Origin: Moniliella sp. 'wahieum'
Taxonomy: Eukaryota > Basidiomycota > Moniliellomycetes > Moniliellales > Moniliellaceae
Assembly: GCA_003971905.1 (NCBI GenBank)
Contig: RSEE01000016.1
Span: forward strand, 434,001 to 498,000
Reading direction: 5' to 3'
DNA length: 64,000 nt
The position numbers were made by a program, and so were the translations under genes. The notes beneath the pieces were generated by a model. The model was not told the DNA's origin. It worked only from the letters and a program-made list of their open reading frames with translations, and ran no database searches. Below are positions 1 through 11,700 of the stretch, piece after piece. The first letter of the stretch is position 1; every line of letters starts with the position of its first letter.

Positions 1-735
1 TTCGAGAGCGCCTGCCGATCCATCGCCCCTGCTTTGCCCCGGGGGGTCCAAGATAACGCTACCAAAGTGAGAGAATGCGAGCGAAAAAGCTATGCATATC
101 TCGCACGCTAAAATATAATGTTGTGGTTTTGGTTACCACAATTAAGCAGTGCTCACGCCCACTGAACTCGCTCGTCTGCTTGTATTAAGCAGTTGGCGCC
201 GCCAGGGCGTCTGCGTCCCCTGGCTCTTTTCGTCAACACTCTGCTCGATTAGAAGCAGGGGGGAGTTCTGTGTGGATTCACATACCAGCACACAACAGGA
301 GTGTTGTGTGGGTTTGAATTGGCACGCAAGCGACAACCCTTTTTAGCGGCAATGAAGGCCCAGTAACTGTGTTACAATGCAAACACCACGTGTTGAGTTC
401 TTCATCACCGTTCCTTCTTCATTCTTGTCCAACCACCTGGTGGAGGGCGGGTCAGAGGCACTCACCTTAACAATCAAGTACGAAGCAAGTAGAAGAATGG
501 CAAATAACAACTCTGCTACTATAGGTTCACATTATCGGCCACACCCGACATACAATAGAGACGTGTTTGGACATAAATTTGCATTCTTTTGGGGGGGTAC
601 GCCTGTGCCGATGATAGAGGATCCCACCCACTGCTGGCACCAAGGCGCTCTGAGGTCGGGGTTGATCGAGATCATAGCAAAGATGGGGCAAAGTGAACGT
701 GGTGGGAGGGGGGGCAGAGGCCAAGCCGAGCTCTT
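1..735. other. Intergenic DNA, no gene recognised
   Basis: No recognisable protein or RNA gene. A 120-codon plus-strand frame at 377-739 overlaps the 3' end of SEC31 and has no family features. The stretch is somewhat AT-richer than its surroundings and presumably holds the 3' flank of SEC31. Confidence 0.5.
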
Positions 736-3700
736 CTAACGCATGTGCGAGACGAGCTGTTTGATCCCCACGCATGCCCGTTGCAGATCCCCAGACACGA
801 TCGTGGCCAATTGAACGTGGATGTCAAGCGCAGCAGGTGCGTTGCGCGCCACGATCGCCTTGCACAGCTCATGGCAGCAACGCAATCACCGGTTCCGGCA
901 CAATTTCATTGTTGATTGCGTCCAACAGAACCCCAATCCGTCCGTCGACATCATCGGCAATCCGCTTGGGCACGCCACTGGCTCGGAACTTGGCTACTTC
1001 GCCGCTCAAGACACCAACGATAGGCTTGTGGGCCGGGGCACATGCGACCGGTCACCCGGCGGGTACTTCAGACCCGGCGCGAGGGGCGTCGTGGGCGTGG
1101 AGGTGCTCCAGCACCATTCCCCGGGGGGGGGCCGCGCCGACGCCCGGGAGGCCAGGGGTGCCCATCCGCGCAAGGCCCTGCGGTGGCGGCGGGACAAAGC
1201 CCGGGGGGCCACCGTTCAGGTGGGGCGTGGGTGGGGCAAAGCCCGGGGCAGGGTTGGGACGGAAGCCGTTGGCACCGCCCTGCGGTCCCATCGATGGCGG
1301 TGGCGCATACGGGTTGGGCTGGGGTGGACCCATGGGCGTCCTCGCTCGGAGAGGGGGAGAAAGCAGACCTGGCCCCGCCGCATGGTTAAGACCGCCCCGT
1401 GGCGGACCCGTCGGCCCACCGCGCATCGATCCTGCAGGTGAGCCAGGCACAGGCATGCCCGGGGTACGCGCACGCATGGGAGGACCCATGGGCGGCCCAC
1501 CGAGAGCAGGCGAAGCAGTAGACACCCCGGGTGTCAACCCCCGGGTGGGCCCTGCGGAGGGCCCATCGGTGGTTGCCCGGGTGCCGCGACGGCAGGCATA
1601 TTGGGGAAAGGAGCCGTGATCGGAGCGGCACGATGCCCCATCCCACTTGCTGGACGCCGGGCAGCGAGTGTCGGGATGTCGTTCCATCCGCTCACATCTC
1701 GCTTGGGAGGCGGCGCAGTGGGCGTGGCGGCGGCCTGAGCTGCCAAAGTTTGAGCAGTCGTGGCGGTGGGGGCACAGAGGCGCCATAGGGTGTTGCACTG
1801 TACGGGGCAGCAAACGAGGTGACGGGCGAGCCCACTCCTGGTGCAGGTACGTACGGGTTGGACGGGTTGGACGGGTTGGACTGAGCATACGGGTCCGTCG
1901 CTGTGGCCACAGGGGGTTCAACCGTGGGCACCATAGGGGCCACAGGCGCATACGGACTGGCCCCACTTGATGCCGGCACGGAGGCTGGGCCGGAGTAGGG
2001 GGGGCGTAACCCCTCCATACCCACCGTTTCGCCATAGCCGGGGCTGTGGGGGCGGGCGGCGCGTACAGGGAAGGGGCGGGGGGGGCAGCTCCATATGCGT
2101 TGGCTCTGGGCGCCACGAAGACTGCCCGTACCCGGCCGCGGTACTAGCCACCCCTTGGCCTGGAGTAGCTCGAGAGCAGTATCGGCTCCCTTGAGGGACA
2201 AATACCCAGCTGGGTGCGCTGGAGGAACGAAGCCGCGGCATCCGTCAAACCCTGGTCAGCGAGTAGGTTGACGTACTCCAGAATACGATCATAAAGTGGG
2301 GCAAGCTTGTATCCATCCTCCGGCACCATGCCAGCAGCATTTTGCAAGTCCACATCCACATATCCCACAGCCGATTCAAAGACCATAATTTTCTCAATGA
2401 ACGCTTGCAACGCCTCGGCATGGGCCGAGAGGCGCCGCGCTGAGAATAGGCCGGGTCCAAGGAACCATTCTGGCAGCGGCAAGGATGGCAGCTCCTGTTC
2501 TGCCATCTCGTCGCCCCAAATTTGCGCCATCTTTTCCAGTCTGCCAGAGGCGAGGTAGCAGACCGTAGCATTCTTACGGGCGTCCGGGGCTTGACCAGAA
2601 TAGTAAAGGTCCTCTAACCGTTGGCCCAGCGCCTCAGCGAGCACGCCAAAGTCCTCCGATTTGGCGTAAGTGCACAGCACAACAAAGGTCTCTTGCCAGT
2701 CGGCCAAGTCGGCATAGCACCACGTCCGCAAGGTCTTCGGAGACAATGGACTGGTACACGCGCAAGAAGGGGCTTGTGCCACTGTTCTTGGCGAAGTAAA
2801 CGACTGAGTTCTGGCCAACAGTTCATCCCCACCACGGACGGCAAGGAGGATAGCGTCTGCATACCGCTCCACTGATAGACACAGAGATACCGCGCTCTCA
2901 AAGTCACCCAAGATCAAAGCACGCGTAATATCCTGGTCCACGGAGCTCTCATGGGCAGGGTAGATGGAGAAGGGCCCTTTCTCAGCCACTGTCGAGGACA
3001 CGTCCTTCGTAACAGGAGCAGCAGGTGCGGAAACTTGGGGGGCAGCACCCAAGTTGTCGAAAAAGTCTTCGCCGCCATTTGCATCACGATCGGAGAAAGG
3101 ATCAGGTTGGGGTGGAGGTGCAACAAGTTCGTCTTGAACCGCGGCTTCCGCACTTGGACTCAACAGGTCGCCCATGGTCGCTCTAGCTTGCTCCAGGGAA
3201 GGGACAATCTTTTGTTCCAGGTCTTGCTTGGTCACACCAAGAAGAGTGATGAGTTCGTCTCGTGCACCCGAATTGAAGAGAGTTTGGAGGGCGGCCCAGT
3301 TCGACATCCTCGGGGTTGGAGCCATCGGTCTCGGCAGCTTGGCCTTGCTCAGCAGCAAACTCGGCCAGGGTGCCGCTTGCTACGGCTTGCTGCAGTCTTT
3401 CGGCCCGTTCCACAATCCCAGCTCAGTGACGACTTGCGGATGTGCACACCAGAACGATTGGGGTGTACTGAAACGAGCTGCCCACCAAATGAGAAGGCGG
3501 GCCGCGATTGGACGCTTGAGCCATTTGGGAGGCTGAACCAATGACACACCGGGCAAGGTCGGAGCGGTGACGCTTGGGAGGTTATTGAAAAAGTCATTGT
3601 CATCCACAGCGGCAGCTTGCTCGTGCTCCCGGGCGGCAGCCGCGGCAGTTTCGTCATTCTCGATTGAGTGGAGAGAGTGCACGCCAATCTGGCCGTCAAA

Positions 3701-4764
3701 GCTAGCCGTTGCGATCAGGTTAGGATCGCGTGGGCACCATTGGGCTTCAAAGGTCCAGTTGGTACTGGGCGAGAGCTCGCCCACATTTTGACCGGTTTGG
3801 GGGTTCCAGAGCAAAGTACGGTTGTCCTTGCCGCACGATACAAGCAGATCCTCATCTGCCATGCACCACCCAACAGACAAAATTCCCCTCGTGTGGCCCT
3901 GGAGAATCACTTCAGGAGCGTGAGCATTGCGCAGATTCCAGACCGAAATGACGGGGTTGGCATCATCTTCACTAGCGGTAACGAGACGAGTGGCAGTGCG
4001 CGGGTCCCAGGCGACAGAACTAGTACCAGCCGAACGTGCGCCAGGCGCGCTAAAGGCGCTACCAGCTGGACCAGCACCGCCATAGGTCAGGCAAGATACC
4101 TCGGATTTGTTACGCAGGTCCCATACCACCGTATTACCACTGTTGGAAGCCGAAGCAAGAATAGGGAGGAACTTTGTTGTTCCAGGCGAGAGCGGTGATG
4201 TCTCCGAGCTTGGCTGAGCGCTCGCCTGGAGAGTAGGCCTGCGCGGGTCATGCAAATCCCAAATGTAGATCTCACCGTTGATGCCACCCGAACCGAGAAG
4301 ATTGGGAGAGCTTGTTGAAATCGACGCCGCGCACCGGGCCACGGTGCGGTTATTGCGGAAAATCTGGGCGTCGTCAATCGAGCCAGCGAGCAGCTTGGAA
4401 GCATCCCAAGCTGTAAACTCACCGTTGTCGAGACCAGCAGCACGCACGCCGCTAGGGTGAGCCGGAGCCACATATCCCCACTTGAGACGACGGAAGCTGG
4501 ACGCGGGACGGGTTAGCAATGCAAGCTGGGCACGGCGTCAAGAGAGTGAGGGTCACATACCGTGAGCCTGCTGAGAGGGAGACCAGTGGCTTGATCGTCG
4601 CGGCGGCCGGCATAGTCGGGCTGCCAGAGCTCGAGAATCGAGTCGGACGAGAAGGAGTCGTCGAGGGCGCCCGACACGGTGCCGGTGGCGAGAATGGGGG
4701 TGCCGGTGTCAAAGCCCTCAGGCGACCAGGCCACGGTGGCCGTGCGGGGCAAGACGGCCTTCAT
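736..4764 (-). CDS. SEC31: COPII outer-coat protein Sec31
   Basis: Sec31 pairs with Sec13 to form the outer cage of COPII vesicles at ER exit sites. The start at 4764 gives MKAVLPRTATVAWSPEG, the family's N-terminus, followed by SGALDDSFSSDSILELW. WD40 repeats follow (GGINGEIYIWD, SCGKDNRTLLWNPQTG, TASFDGQIGVHSL), then the DFFNNLP segment that precedes the insertion blade, an alpha-solenoid (about 2200-3350), a Pro/Gly-rich linker (about 1050-2150) and a helical C-terminal domain containing ADDVDGRIGVLLDAINNE, with the stop at 736-738. One intron of 35 nt (4526-4560) restores the frame. The frame is broken near 3500, 3330, 2750-2800, 2200 and 868. The break at 2200 sits in a G run, so sequencing indels are likelier than a pseudogene. 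The gene is divergent from HSP90. Confidence 0.93.
4526..4560 (-). other. 35-nt intron in SEC31
   Basis: The donor reads GTATGTG and the acceptor GTGCCCAG. Removal joins LSRLT to LALLTRPASSFRRLKWG in frame, directly before the conserved AGLDNGEFTAWD of the first WD40 blade. A nearer downstream CAG would break the frame. 35 nt is close to the lower limit for spliceosomal introns. Confidence 0.7.
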
Positions 4765-5950
4765 GCTCGGGGCGGGGGGACGGGCTGGTCGGAGGTGGAG
4801 GCGAAGGAGAAGCGGCGCGGGCTGGGCCGTGGGCCGTGGGCTTGAGGTATTGCCGTGGCTGGTGGGCCGAGGGGGCTGCCGTGCAGCAACAGCGACCGCA
4901 ACGCATGGCACGGCGCAAGTGTAACGTGGTCCGCCCTGGAACCCTATTCGTCGGCCAGGGTGTGGAACGCAGCTGCCCAAACGTTCAATGTTGAAGGAAT
5001 GCTGACGCCGTCAGTATAGGCCAGCTCCACTCCAACTCTCCACACACGCGGACTCGTTTTACAGAGTCTACCGAAACGCATGCAAGCACACTCAGTAGCG
5101 CGTGCGCCTCCCACCCTCGGATACGCCCAAGCGACGCCGAGTGGGCCACCCACTGAGCCCCAGACTGGAGTGTAGCTTGATGGGGGCAAGTACGTATCGG
5201 GTGGTGTATGCGATTCTCTACTTGCTTAGACCATATATGCGCGCGTAGCTGCTTCTCTGACACTCCAAGCGCGTGTCGGCGTGACTTTGCTTGGCCACAG
5301 CTCTTTTCGATCTGTGCTTCGCGCCACATGCTGCTCGCGTACCATCCGCGCTCGGCTTTGATGCCATGGTCGGGAGTCTTGGTGGTAGCCTGCTGCGTCC
5401 CGACGCGCATCCTGCTCTCCCACTTTTCCTTCTTTTGGCCTTGCGCAGCACATCGCTGGCCGGCGGCAAAAAAGGCCGCAGTGCGTCCTGGCTGCTCGCC
5501 GCATTTATGCTCGGCATGAACGCGGTCGTCGTCGACACGGCATGGGGCTACCTGCAAGACCATGAAAAGGGAATGGCATGCACTTGCACCCGCTGGTGTG
5601 GTTTTAGCAGAGATGGGCGGCATGACTAGCTAGCTCATGAGTAGGACTGCTTAAACGACCGTGGGTAGCGGCGGTGGCTGCTGGTGGGGCATGTACAAGG
5701 GTAGGCTTGCAGCTTGTACGCGTTGAACCAGCGCAACTTGGGGCGGAATGATTAATGAGGCGGGGGCGGAAGGGGAGGCGTGAACCATCCCCGGACCAGT
5801 GATATATGATGCACGATGGATGACGTCGATGGCGCCCAGCACCTTCGAGCGACGTCGAGAGCGGCGTCGGACCAGCTGGACCCGCCGCACTACCCCAGAC
5901 AGGAGCGCATGCATGATGCGTGATGGATGATGCTGCTTGCGCCTGGACGT

Positions 5951-5963
5951 TTCCAGAACATTT
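5951..5963 (+). promoter_or_regulatory. Heat-shock element upstream of HSP90
   Basis: TTCCAGAACATTT fits the inverted pentamer pattern TTCnnGAAnnTTC with only the last base off. It lies about 205 bp before the TATA box and 270 bp before the HSP90 start. Hsf1 binding is the family expectation; the site is a sequence match only. Confidence 0.55.
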
Positions 5964-6158
5964 CACGCCCGCAGGCGGTCAACGTCAACGTACTTCGAAT
6001 AAATACATACTGGCCCCGTGCGGGCGCCCTGCGGTGGAACACCTTCGCCCAGGTTCCACTGCGGGGGCACAACGCCGCCGCTGCCCCCGTGCCCAAACTT
6101 CCCGCACCCAGCAGCGGCCCGGCCGGGGTGCGCACGCACACCGGCCTCCTGCGCAGCG

Positions 6159-6165
6159 TATAAAA
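6159..6165 (+). promoter_or_regulatory. TATA box of HSP90
   Basis: TATAAAA lies 66 bp upstream of the HSP90 ATG, a usual position for a strongly expressed, stress-inducible fungal gene with a short leader. The leader between it and the ATG is pyrimidine-rich (CCTCTTCCCC, TCCCTTTCCCC). Confidence 0.65.
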
Positions 6166-6231
6166 CCGAGCACGGGCTCCACCGCTTGCCTCCTCTTCCC
6201 CATCATTTCCTCCCTTTCCCCGTCGTCTCCC

Positions 6232-8316
6232 ATGTCGTCGCCCAACTCGGAAACCTTTGGCTTTGCCGCCGACATCAGCCAGCTGCTGGACCTGATCATC
6301 AACACCTTCTACTCCAACAAGGAGATCTTCCTCCGTGAGCTCATCTCGAACGCCTCGGATGCGCTTGACAAGATCCGCTACGCCGCCCTCACCGACCCCA
6401 CCGCTCTGGATGAGGAGAAGGAGCTCTACATCCGCATTACTCCTGACAAGGAGAACAAGATCCTGTCCATCCGTGACACGGGTATCGGCATGACCAAGAC
6501 CGACCTGATCAACAGCATTGGTACCATTGCTCGTTCGGGCACCAAGGCATTCATGGAGGCTCTGTCTTCTGGCGCCGACATTTCGATGATTGGCCAGTTC
6601 GGTGTGGGCTTCTACTCGGCCTACCTCGTTGCCGACAAGGTGCAGATCATCACCAAGAACAACGACGACGAACAGTACATCTGGGAGTCGGCTGCTGGTG
6701 GCACCTTCACCATCACGCAGGACACTGTTAACCCTTCGATTGGCCGCGGGACGGAGCTGCGTCTGCACATGAAGGATGACCAGCTTGAGTACCTTGAGGA
6801 GAAGCGGATCAAGGAAATCGTCAAGAAGCACTCTGAGTTCATCTCGTACCCCATCCAGCTCGTCGTCACCAAGGAGGTCGAGAAGGAGGTCGAGGTTGAG
6901 GAGGAGGCTGCCGACGATGACAAGAAGCCTAAGATTGAGGAGGTTGAGGATGAGGACAACAAGAAGGAGAAGAAGAAGGTCAAGGAGATTGTCAAGGAGG
7001 AGGAGGAGCTCAACAAGACGAAGCCTCTCTGGACCCGGGATCCCAAGTCGATTGAGCCGGAAGAGTACAACTCCTTCTACAAGTCTCTGACCAACGACTG
7101 GGAGGACCCTCTGGCTGTCAAGCACTTCTCGGTTGAGGGCCAGCTTGAGTTCAAGGCTCTGCTCTACATTCCCAAGCGTGCTCCCTTCGATCTCTTTGAG
7201 AACAAGAAGAAGCGCAACAACATTAAGCTCTACGTGCGCCGTGTGTTCATCATGGACGACTGTGAGGACCTCATCCCCGAATGGCTCTCGTTTGTCAAGG
7301 GTGTTGTCGACTCGGAGGACCTGCCACTCAACATCTCGCGTGAGACCCTACAGCAGAACAAGATTCTGAAGGTGATCCGCAAGAACATTGTCAAGAAGGT
7401 CCTCGAGTGCATCTCGGAGATTGAGGAGGACGAGGAGAACTACAAGAAGTTCTACGAGGCGTTCGGCAAGAACATCAAGCTTGGTATCCACGAGGACTCG
7501 ACCAACCGCAACAAGCTTGCCGAGTTCCTTCGCTTCCACTCGACCAAGTCGGGTGACGAGCTCACCTCCCTCAAGGACTATGTGACGCGCATGCCCGAGG
7601 TGCAAAAGAACATCTACTACCTCACCGGCGAGTCGCTTCAGTCGATCAACGACTCTCCCTTCTTGGAGGCGCTCAAGAAGAAGGGCTTTGAGGTTCTCCT
7701 CATGGTGGACCCCATTGACGAGTACGCGGTTACCCAGCTGCGTGAGTTTGACGGCAAGAAGCTGGTTTCGGTCTCCAAGGAGGGCCTCGAGCTTGAGGAG
7801 ACGCCCGAGGAGATTGCCGCGCGTGAGGAGGAGGCGAAGAAGTTCGAGGGCCTGCTCAAGGCTATCAAGGACATCCTCGGCGACAAGGTTGAGAAGGTGG
7901 TTCTTTCGAACCGCCTTGTCGGCTCGCCCGTTGCTCTTGTCACTGGTCAGTTTGGCTGGTCGGCCAACATGGAGCGGATCATGAAGGCTCAGGCTCTGCG
8001 GGACACCAGCATGAGCTCTTACATGTCCTCTAAGAAGACGCTCGAGGTGAACCCCAAGAACCCCATCATTAAGGAGCTACAGGCCAAGGCCGATGCTGAC
8101 GCTGCCGACTCGACGGTGCGGGACTTGACTTGGTTGCTGTACGAGACGGCCCTGCTCACCTCGGGCTTTAGCCTGGACCAACCTCAAGACTTTGCCAACC
8201 GGCTGTTCAAGCTCATCTCGCTCGGTCTCTCGATTGACGAGACGGAGGAGGAGCCTGAGGAGGAGAAGGAGGCTGAGCAGCCCGAGGGCGAGAGCACCAT
8301 GGAGACGGTCGACTAA
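6232..8316 (+). CDS. HSP90: Cytosolic molecular chaperone Hsp90
   Basis: This is an ATP-dependent chaperone for kinases, receptors and other clients in the cytosol. The 694-codon frame is uninterrupted and intronless. An in-frame extension upstream to 5920 is not conserved, and the ATG at 6232 gives [19 protein letters not shown], the family N-terminus. The N-domain carries the catalytic Glu (FLRE36LISN) and nucleotide-binding Asn in NASDAL, then IRDTGIGMT and [15 protein letters not shown]. The charged Glu/Lys linker is encoded at about 6870-7020. The middle domain has [17 protein letters not shown] and NISRETLQ. The C-terminus ends MET-VD rather than the usual MEEVD (see findings). It is the only large gene here with no frame break. 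A heat-shock element and TATA box lie upstream. Confidence 0.98.
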   Translation: MSSPNSETFGFAADISQLLDLIINTFYSNKEIFLRELISNASDALDKIRYAALTDPTALDEEKELYIRITPDKENKILSIRDTGIGMTKTDLINSIGTIARSGTKAFMEALSSGADISMIGQFGVGFYSAYLVADKVQIITKNNDDEQYIWESAAGGTFTITQDTVNPSIGRGTELRLHMKDDQLEYLEEKRIKEIVKKHSEFISYPIQLVVTKEVEKEVEVEEEAADDDKKPKIEEVEDEDNKKEKKKVKEIVKEEEELNKTKPLWTRDPKSIEPEEYNSFYKSLTNDWEDPLAVKHFSVEGQLEFKALLYIPKRAPFDLFENKKKRNNIKLYVRRVFIMDDCEDLIPEWLSFVKGVVDSEDLPLNISRETLQQNKILKVIRKNIVKKVLECISEIEEDEENYKKFYEAFGKNIKLGIHEDSTNRNKLAEFLRFHSTKSGDELTSLKDYVTRMPEVQKNIYYLTGESLQSINDSPFLEALKKKGFEVLLMVDPIDEYAVTQLREFDGKKLVSVSKEGLELEETPEEIAAREEEAKKFEGLLKAIKDILGDKVEKVVLSNRLVGSPVALVTGQFGWSANMERIMKAQALRDTSMSSYMSSKKTLEVNPKNPIIKELQAKADADAADSTVRDLTWLLYETALLTSGFSLDQPQDFANRLFKLISLGLSIDETEEEPEEEKEAEQPEGESTMETVD

Positions 8317-8793
8317 AAAGCAACTCCATTTCCCTACCCTTTCGATGGTAGCTCAGATCCCCCTTGCGTCCCCCTTCACCATCTATGTCCTTGTACCGTA
8401 CCCCGCAACCCCCCCCCCTCCCCCTAAAATCCCTATAGGCTCCGCACCTTGATCAATACACTGTCTTGTCCAAACAGATATCTAGATCAGGACCCAGACT
8501 TGGTTGTAGCATGAGTTTGGGGACAGGAAGAAAGTGAAGGAACATGGTGATCCTGATTGATGAAATGCAGAGATGATGATTCTGGCACGGGCTCGCGCTG
8601 CGTTTAGGGTGTATTTATACGCATCGACCGGCAACATTGCACGCCTCACTCGTAGTGCAAGCGAGGTCCGCCCCGTACGAATTGGATTCAGGAGCAGAGG
8701 CCAGTTTAATAACCACATGCTGACAGGCAGGATTAATGTGGCAGAGAGCATGGCGTGGGACATCCATGTTGAAGAAAAGGGCAAATGGCATAA
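8317..8793. other. Intergenic between convergent HSP90 and Num1-like gene
   Basis: About 480 bp between convergent genes. It has a pyrimidine-rich HSP90 3' flank with a nine-C run near 8409 and no supported gene. Confidence 0.5.
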
Positions 8794-11700
8794 TCACGAA
8801 AGGGCATCTGTTAAGTTAACACAAGAGCACAATGCACCGTTGGGCAGATGGCCTGGTACGCACAATTGGTTCTTTTTCCCCGAGTCTCCCTGTCGTTTGC
8901 CACGCCCGCCATGGTTCCCACTCATCCGCCTCTGTTCGGGGTCGCAAGCTGGACAAAGGTGAGGGAGCGCTGGCGATGGTATTGGGGGGTGGGGTGGTGA
9001 GCGGGAGAGTTCTTCTCCGCCGGGCCCAGAAGGAGTTGGGGGAGGGATTCGAGCGGGAACATTGGCAAAACGGCCCACGCCAGCTGGATGAGGTGGGCCG
9101 AGGGTGGGTGGGAGAGGACAGCGGCCCGGAGGAGGGTTGATAGATCAGGGAAGAACGGCAGGAGGAATAAAGGGCAATACCTTCTTCTTCATGGTCTCCT
9201 TCCCCCTCTTCCTCCGTATTACATGCTGTCTTGCCCGGGTTTGTCTGTACTGTGAACGACATGGAACGCGGACTGTTGATGGCTCTCGCTGCATCCCCCG
9301 CCGGTTGTGCCATGCCAGAAGAGAGGAAGTGCAAGGCAGAAAACCAAGCTTGGTGAGCTTCAGCTGAAGCGGCGGTCAAGTACAGGTCGTGCCCTTCGGG
9401 CGAAGTAAGGACCAAGGATTCGTGGTGCAAACTAAAGCTGTCATTCCCACCAGGGAACTTGGGTGATCCATACAGCTTTCCGTCCAGATCAAAGTTCTGC
9501 TCCGACCTGATGCGCACAACAGGCATGCACTTGCTCATGCGCCCATCGGCTGAAGCCTGGCTGGGGGATACAGTGGGCCGGGTCGGAGACCAGTAGAGGT
9601 ATACCCCCTGATGGGTCCCACTGGCATGGATCCAGCAAAAGCGAACATGTCTGCGCTCCCACAGTCGTTTGCGTCGACGAGCTGCCACAGACAGAGTCTC
9701 GTCCCCTTTCCCTTTCCCCTCTGCATTGAGTATGACCGCGGGTTTGTTGTGAGAGGAGAGGGAGATGAGCGCTTTGTTCCAGGGTGCACGAGTGTACTTG
9801 ATCATGAACATCCCCGACTGAAGCTGCGCGACAGCATTGGCGATGGAACCCGCCCCACCCTGGGAGCCTTTGCTCGTCACCCCTACAGGTTCAAGCGGCT
9901 GACTTGGGACAAAATCCCGCGCCGAGCGCATAGTCACTGCCGCCGAATGGGACTGGTGGCCCTTCTTGCCAAAGTAGGACCCCAAGGTACGGTACCGACG
10001 GGGAACGAGAGGATCAAAAGGTTCAGCCTGAGGGTTGGGTTGTAGATTGGTAGAAGTCCTGCTCCTAGGCACTGCCGGGTTGTCCAGTCGAGAGACGGAA
10101 CGATCGATCAGAATGCTCTGTAGTGTCAAGTGGTCCGTACGGGGGAGATGAGGGGTATCATCGAAAATGGGCTCGGTACAGGAAGATCTCAAAGCAGACT
10201 GGCCGGTGATACTGACCGCCTGTGTTGGGTTGCTACCCCCCACTTGGATAGTATGTTTGTCCGGGAGCCGCTGACTTTGGATCGAGGGAGGGGTTTCCGA
10301 GTCTGTACCTTGCTCATGCCCACCACTGGCAGGACCCATTTCCTTGTCTGTGCGCCCGGAAGGGTGTGATGAAGATGGTGAGGAAGTTCCTTCGTTTGCT
10401 TCATCAGGGTAGGATGCGGGGCGTGGATTAGCTGAGGTAGATGCATAATCCTGCTGGCGTGTAGAAGGGTGGAGAGATGGGAGACCAAAGCCTCTGTTAG
10501 GATTTAACAACGGGGGGGCTGTAGCACTAGGTAAAGTCAACTCAAACACAGACGGGCGCCTCGTGCCTCCTGCGCTGGAGACAATCCTGGGCTGCGAGAT
10601 TGTGGGCCTGTTGGTCTCGGTTCCAACCCCTAGTGAACCCACCGGGCGTTGAGCCAAAGTTGCGTAGCCCTTCACTTATGAAAGATCCTTTGATGGTTGA
10701 GCTGTGTGTGATAGACCGTGTCCCACTCCATGTTGGTTGCTCAGCAAACACGGCCGAAGGCTCAGGGTCACTGCCAACATCTTGTTTTTCTTCCGCCCTT
10801 TCTAAATGATGCGACAAAGGAAACATGGGAGGATTCAAGTCGGTTTGAAGTGTCACTTGGACTCTTCGGTCACCATAAGCGTGGTGTTGAATGCCCTCCA
10901 CCTCCATCAGCTGTGGTGCACAATGCGTCAAGTCTGCCCAGGAGATGGGACAGGATCGACTGTGGTCGCAGGGGTGATATTGACGCGGTTGTGTAGTATC
11001 AAGGAGTTGTAGCGGGGTTACATGAGTGAATGACCAAAATCAAGATCGAATGGCACGCTACTGCTTTCAGACGCATCTTGAAACCTGTCTTTATCATCCT
11101 CGCCGTCTGTTGCCTCCATCTCCTCGCGAGTCGACGTCCCATACCTTTCGCTCGGGTTGGAGAGTAACAAGGCTTCATCTGCGTGCCTGGCATCCATATT
11201 CAGATCAGCCGCATGGACAGTGGACCCGTTGTCAGAAGTGTGAATGCCGTTCATCAACGGGATTTCCATTGAGGTATTAATAAGACGATCGTCGCCATCA
11301 AGTACACACGAAGACGCTTCATTTTGATGACGTGTGGGGGGTGGCAATGCCATTTCGGGTGCCTCTACTTGTTCCTGTTCTTTCAGTGGTATGAACAGGG
11401 TGACCTGCTCCTGTTCTTCTTTGACATCGATGAAGAGGTGCAATGATGCTGCTCCATGCTGCTCGGCAATGGATTTAAGATGTGCAAGCAGCGAGTCGTT
11501 GGTGGCACTCACAGGCATAATATCCACCATAACTCGGTCCTGGAGTCCTTTTGCCTGGGATGTTGCTGATGTAGGCATTCTGGTGGGTGGGCGGTGAAGA
11601 GAGGCAGACTGACCCTTCTCCGGATCAGAAAACGTGGTCACGAGAACCCGTACGGATGCCATCTGGCCGCTCGACACTCCTAAGCTGCTGCACTCCTGGT

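Larger units (their letters stand above)
4765..6231. other. Divergent SEC31/HSP90 intergenic region
   Basis: This 1.47-kb region separates two divergently transcribed genes. It holds the HSP90 promoter (see the heat-shock element and TATA box) and an ATGCATGATGCGTGATG-type motif cluster near 5905-5930. A minus-strand 106-codon frame at 5218-5538 (MSTTTAFMPSINAASSQD...) is basic and Ser-rich and could be a small gene. I do not recognise it, and neighbouring frames look equally plausible. Confidence 0.45.

Noticed and set aside
774-1619. 281-codon plus-strand frame opposite the SEC31 tail
   Set aside because: Antisense shadow of the GC-rich Pro/Gly linker of SEC31; low-complexity Gly/Pro composition and no family features.
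1052-2116. 354-codon minus-strand Pro-rich frame as a separate gene
   Set aside because: It is the Pro/Gly-rich linker of SEC31 with frame slips; the conserved C-terminal SEC31 domain follows at 736-1040.
736-4764. SEC31 as a pseudogene
   Set aside because: Frame breaks are similar in number and kind to those in other essential genes, and conserved sequence resumes each time, which points to sequencing error.
5890-7125. 411-codon Leu/Val-rich frame opposite HSP90
   Set aside because: Antisense of the HSP90 charged linker and N-domain, giving artificial Leu repeats.
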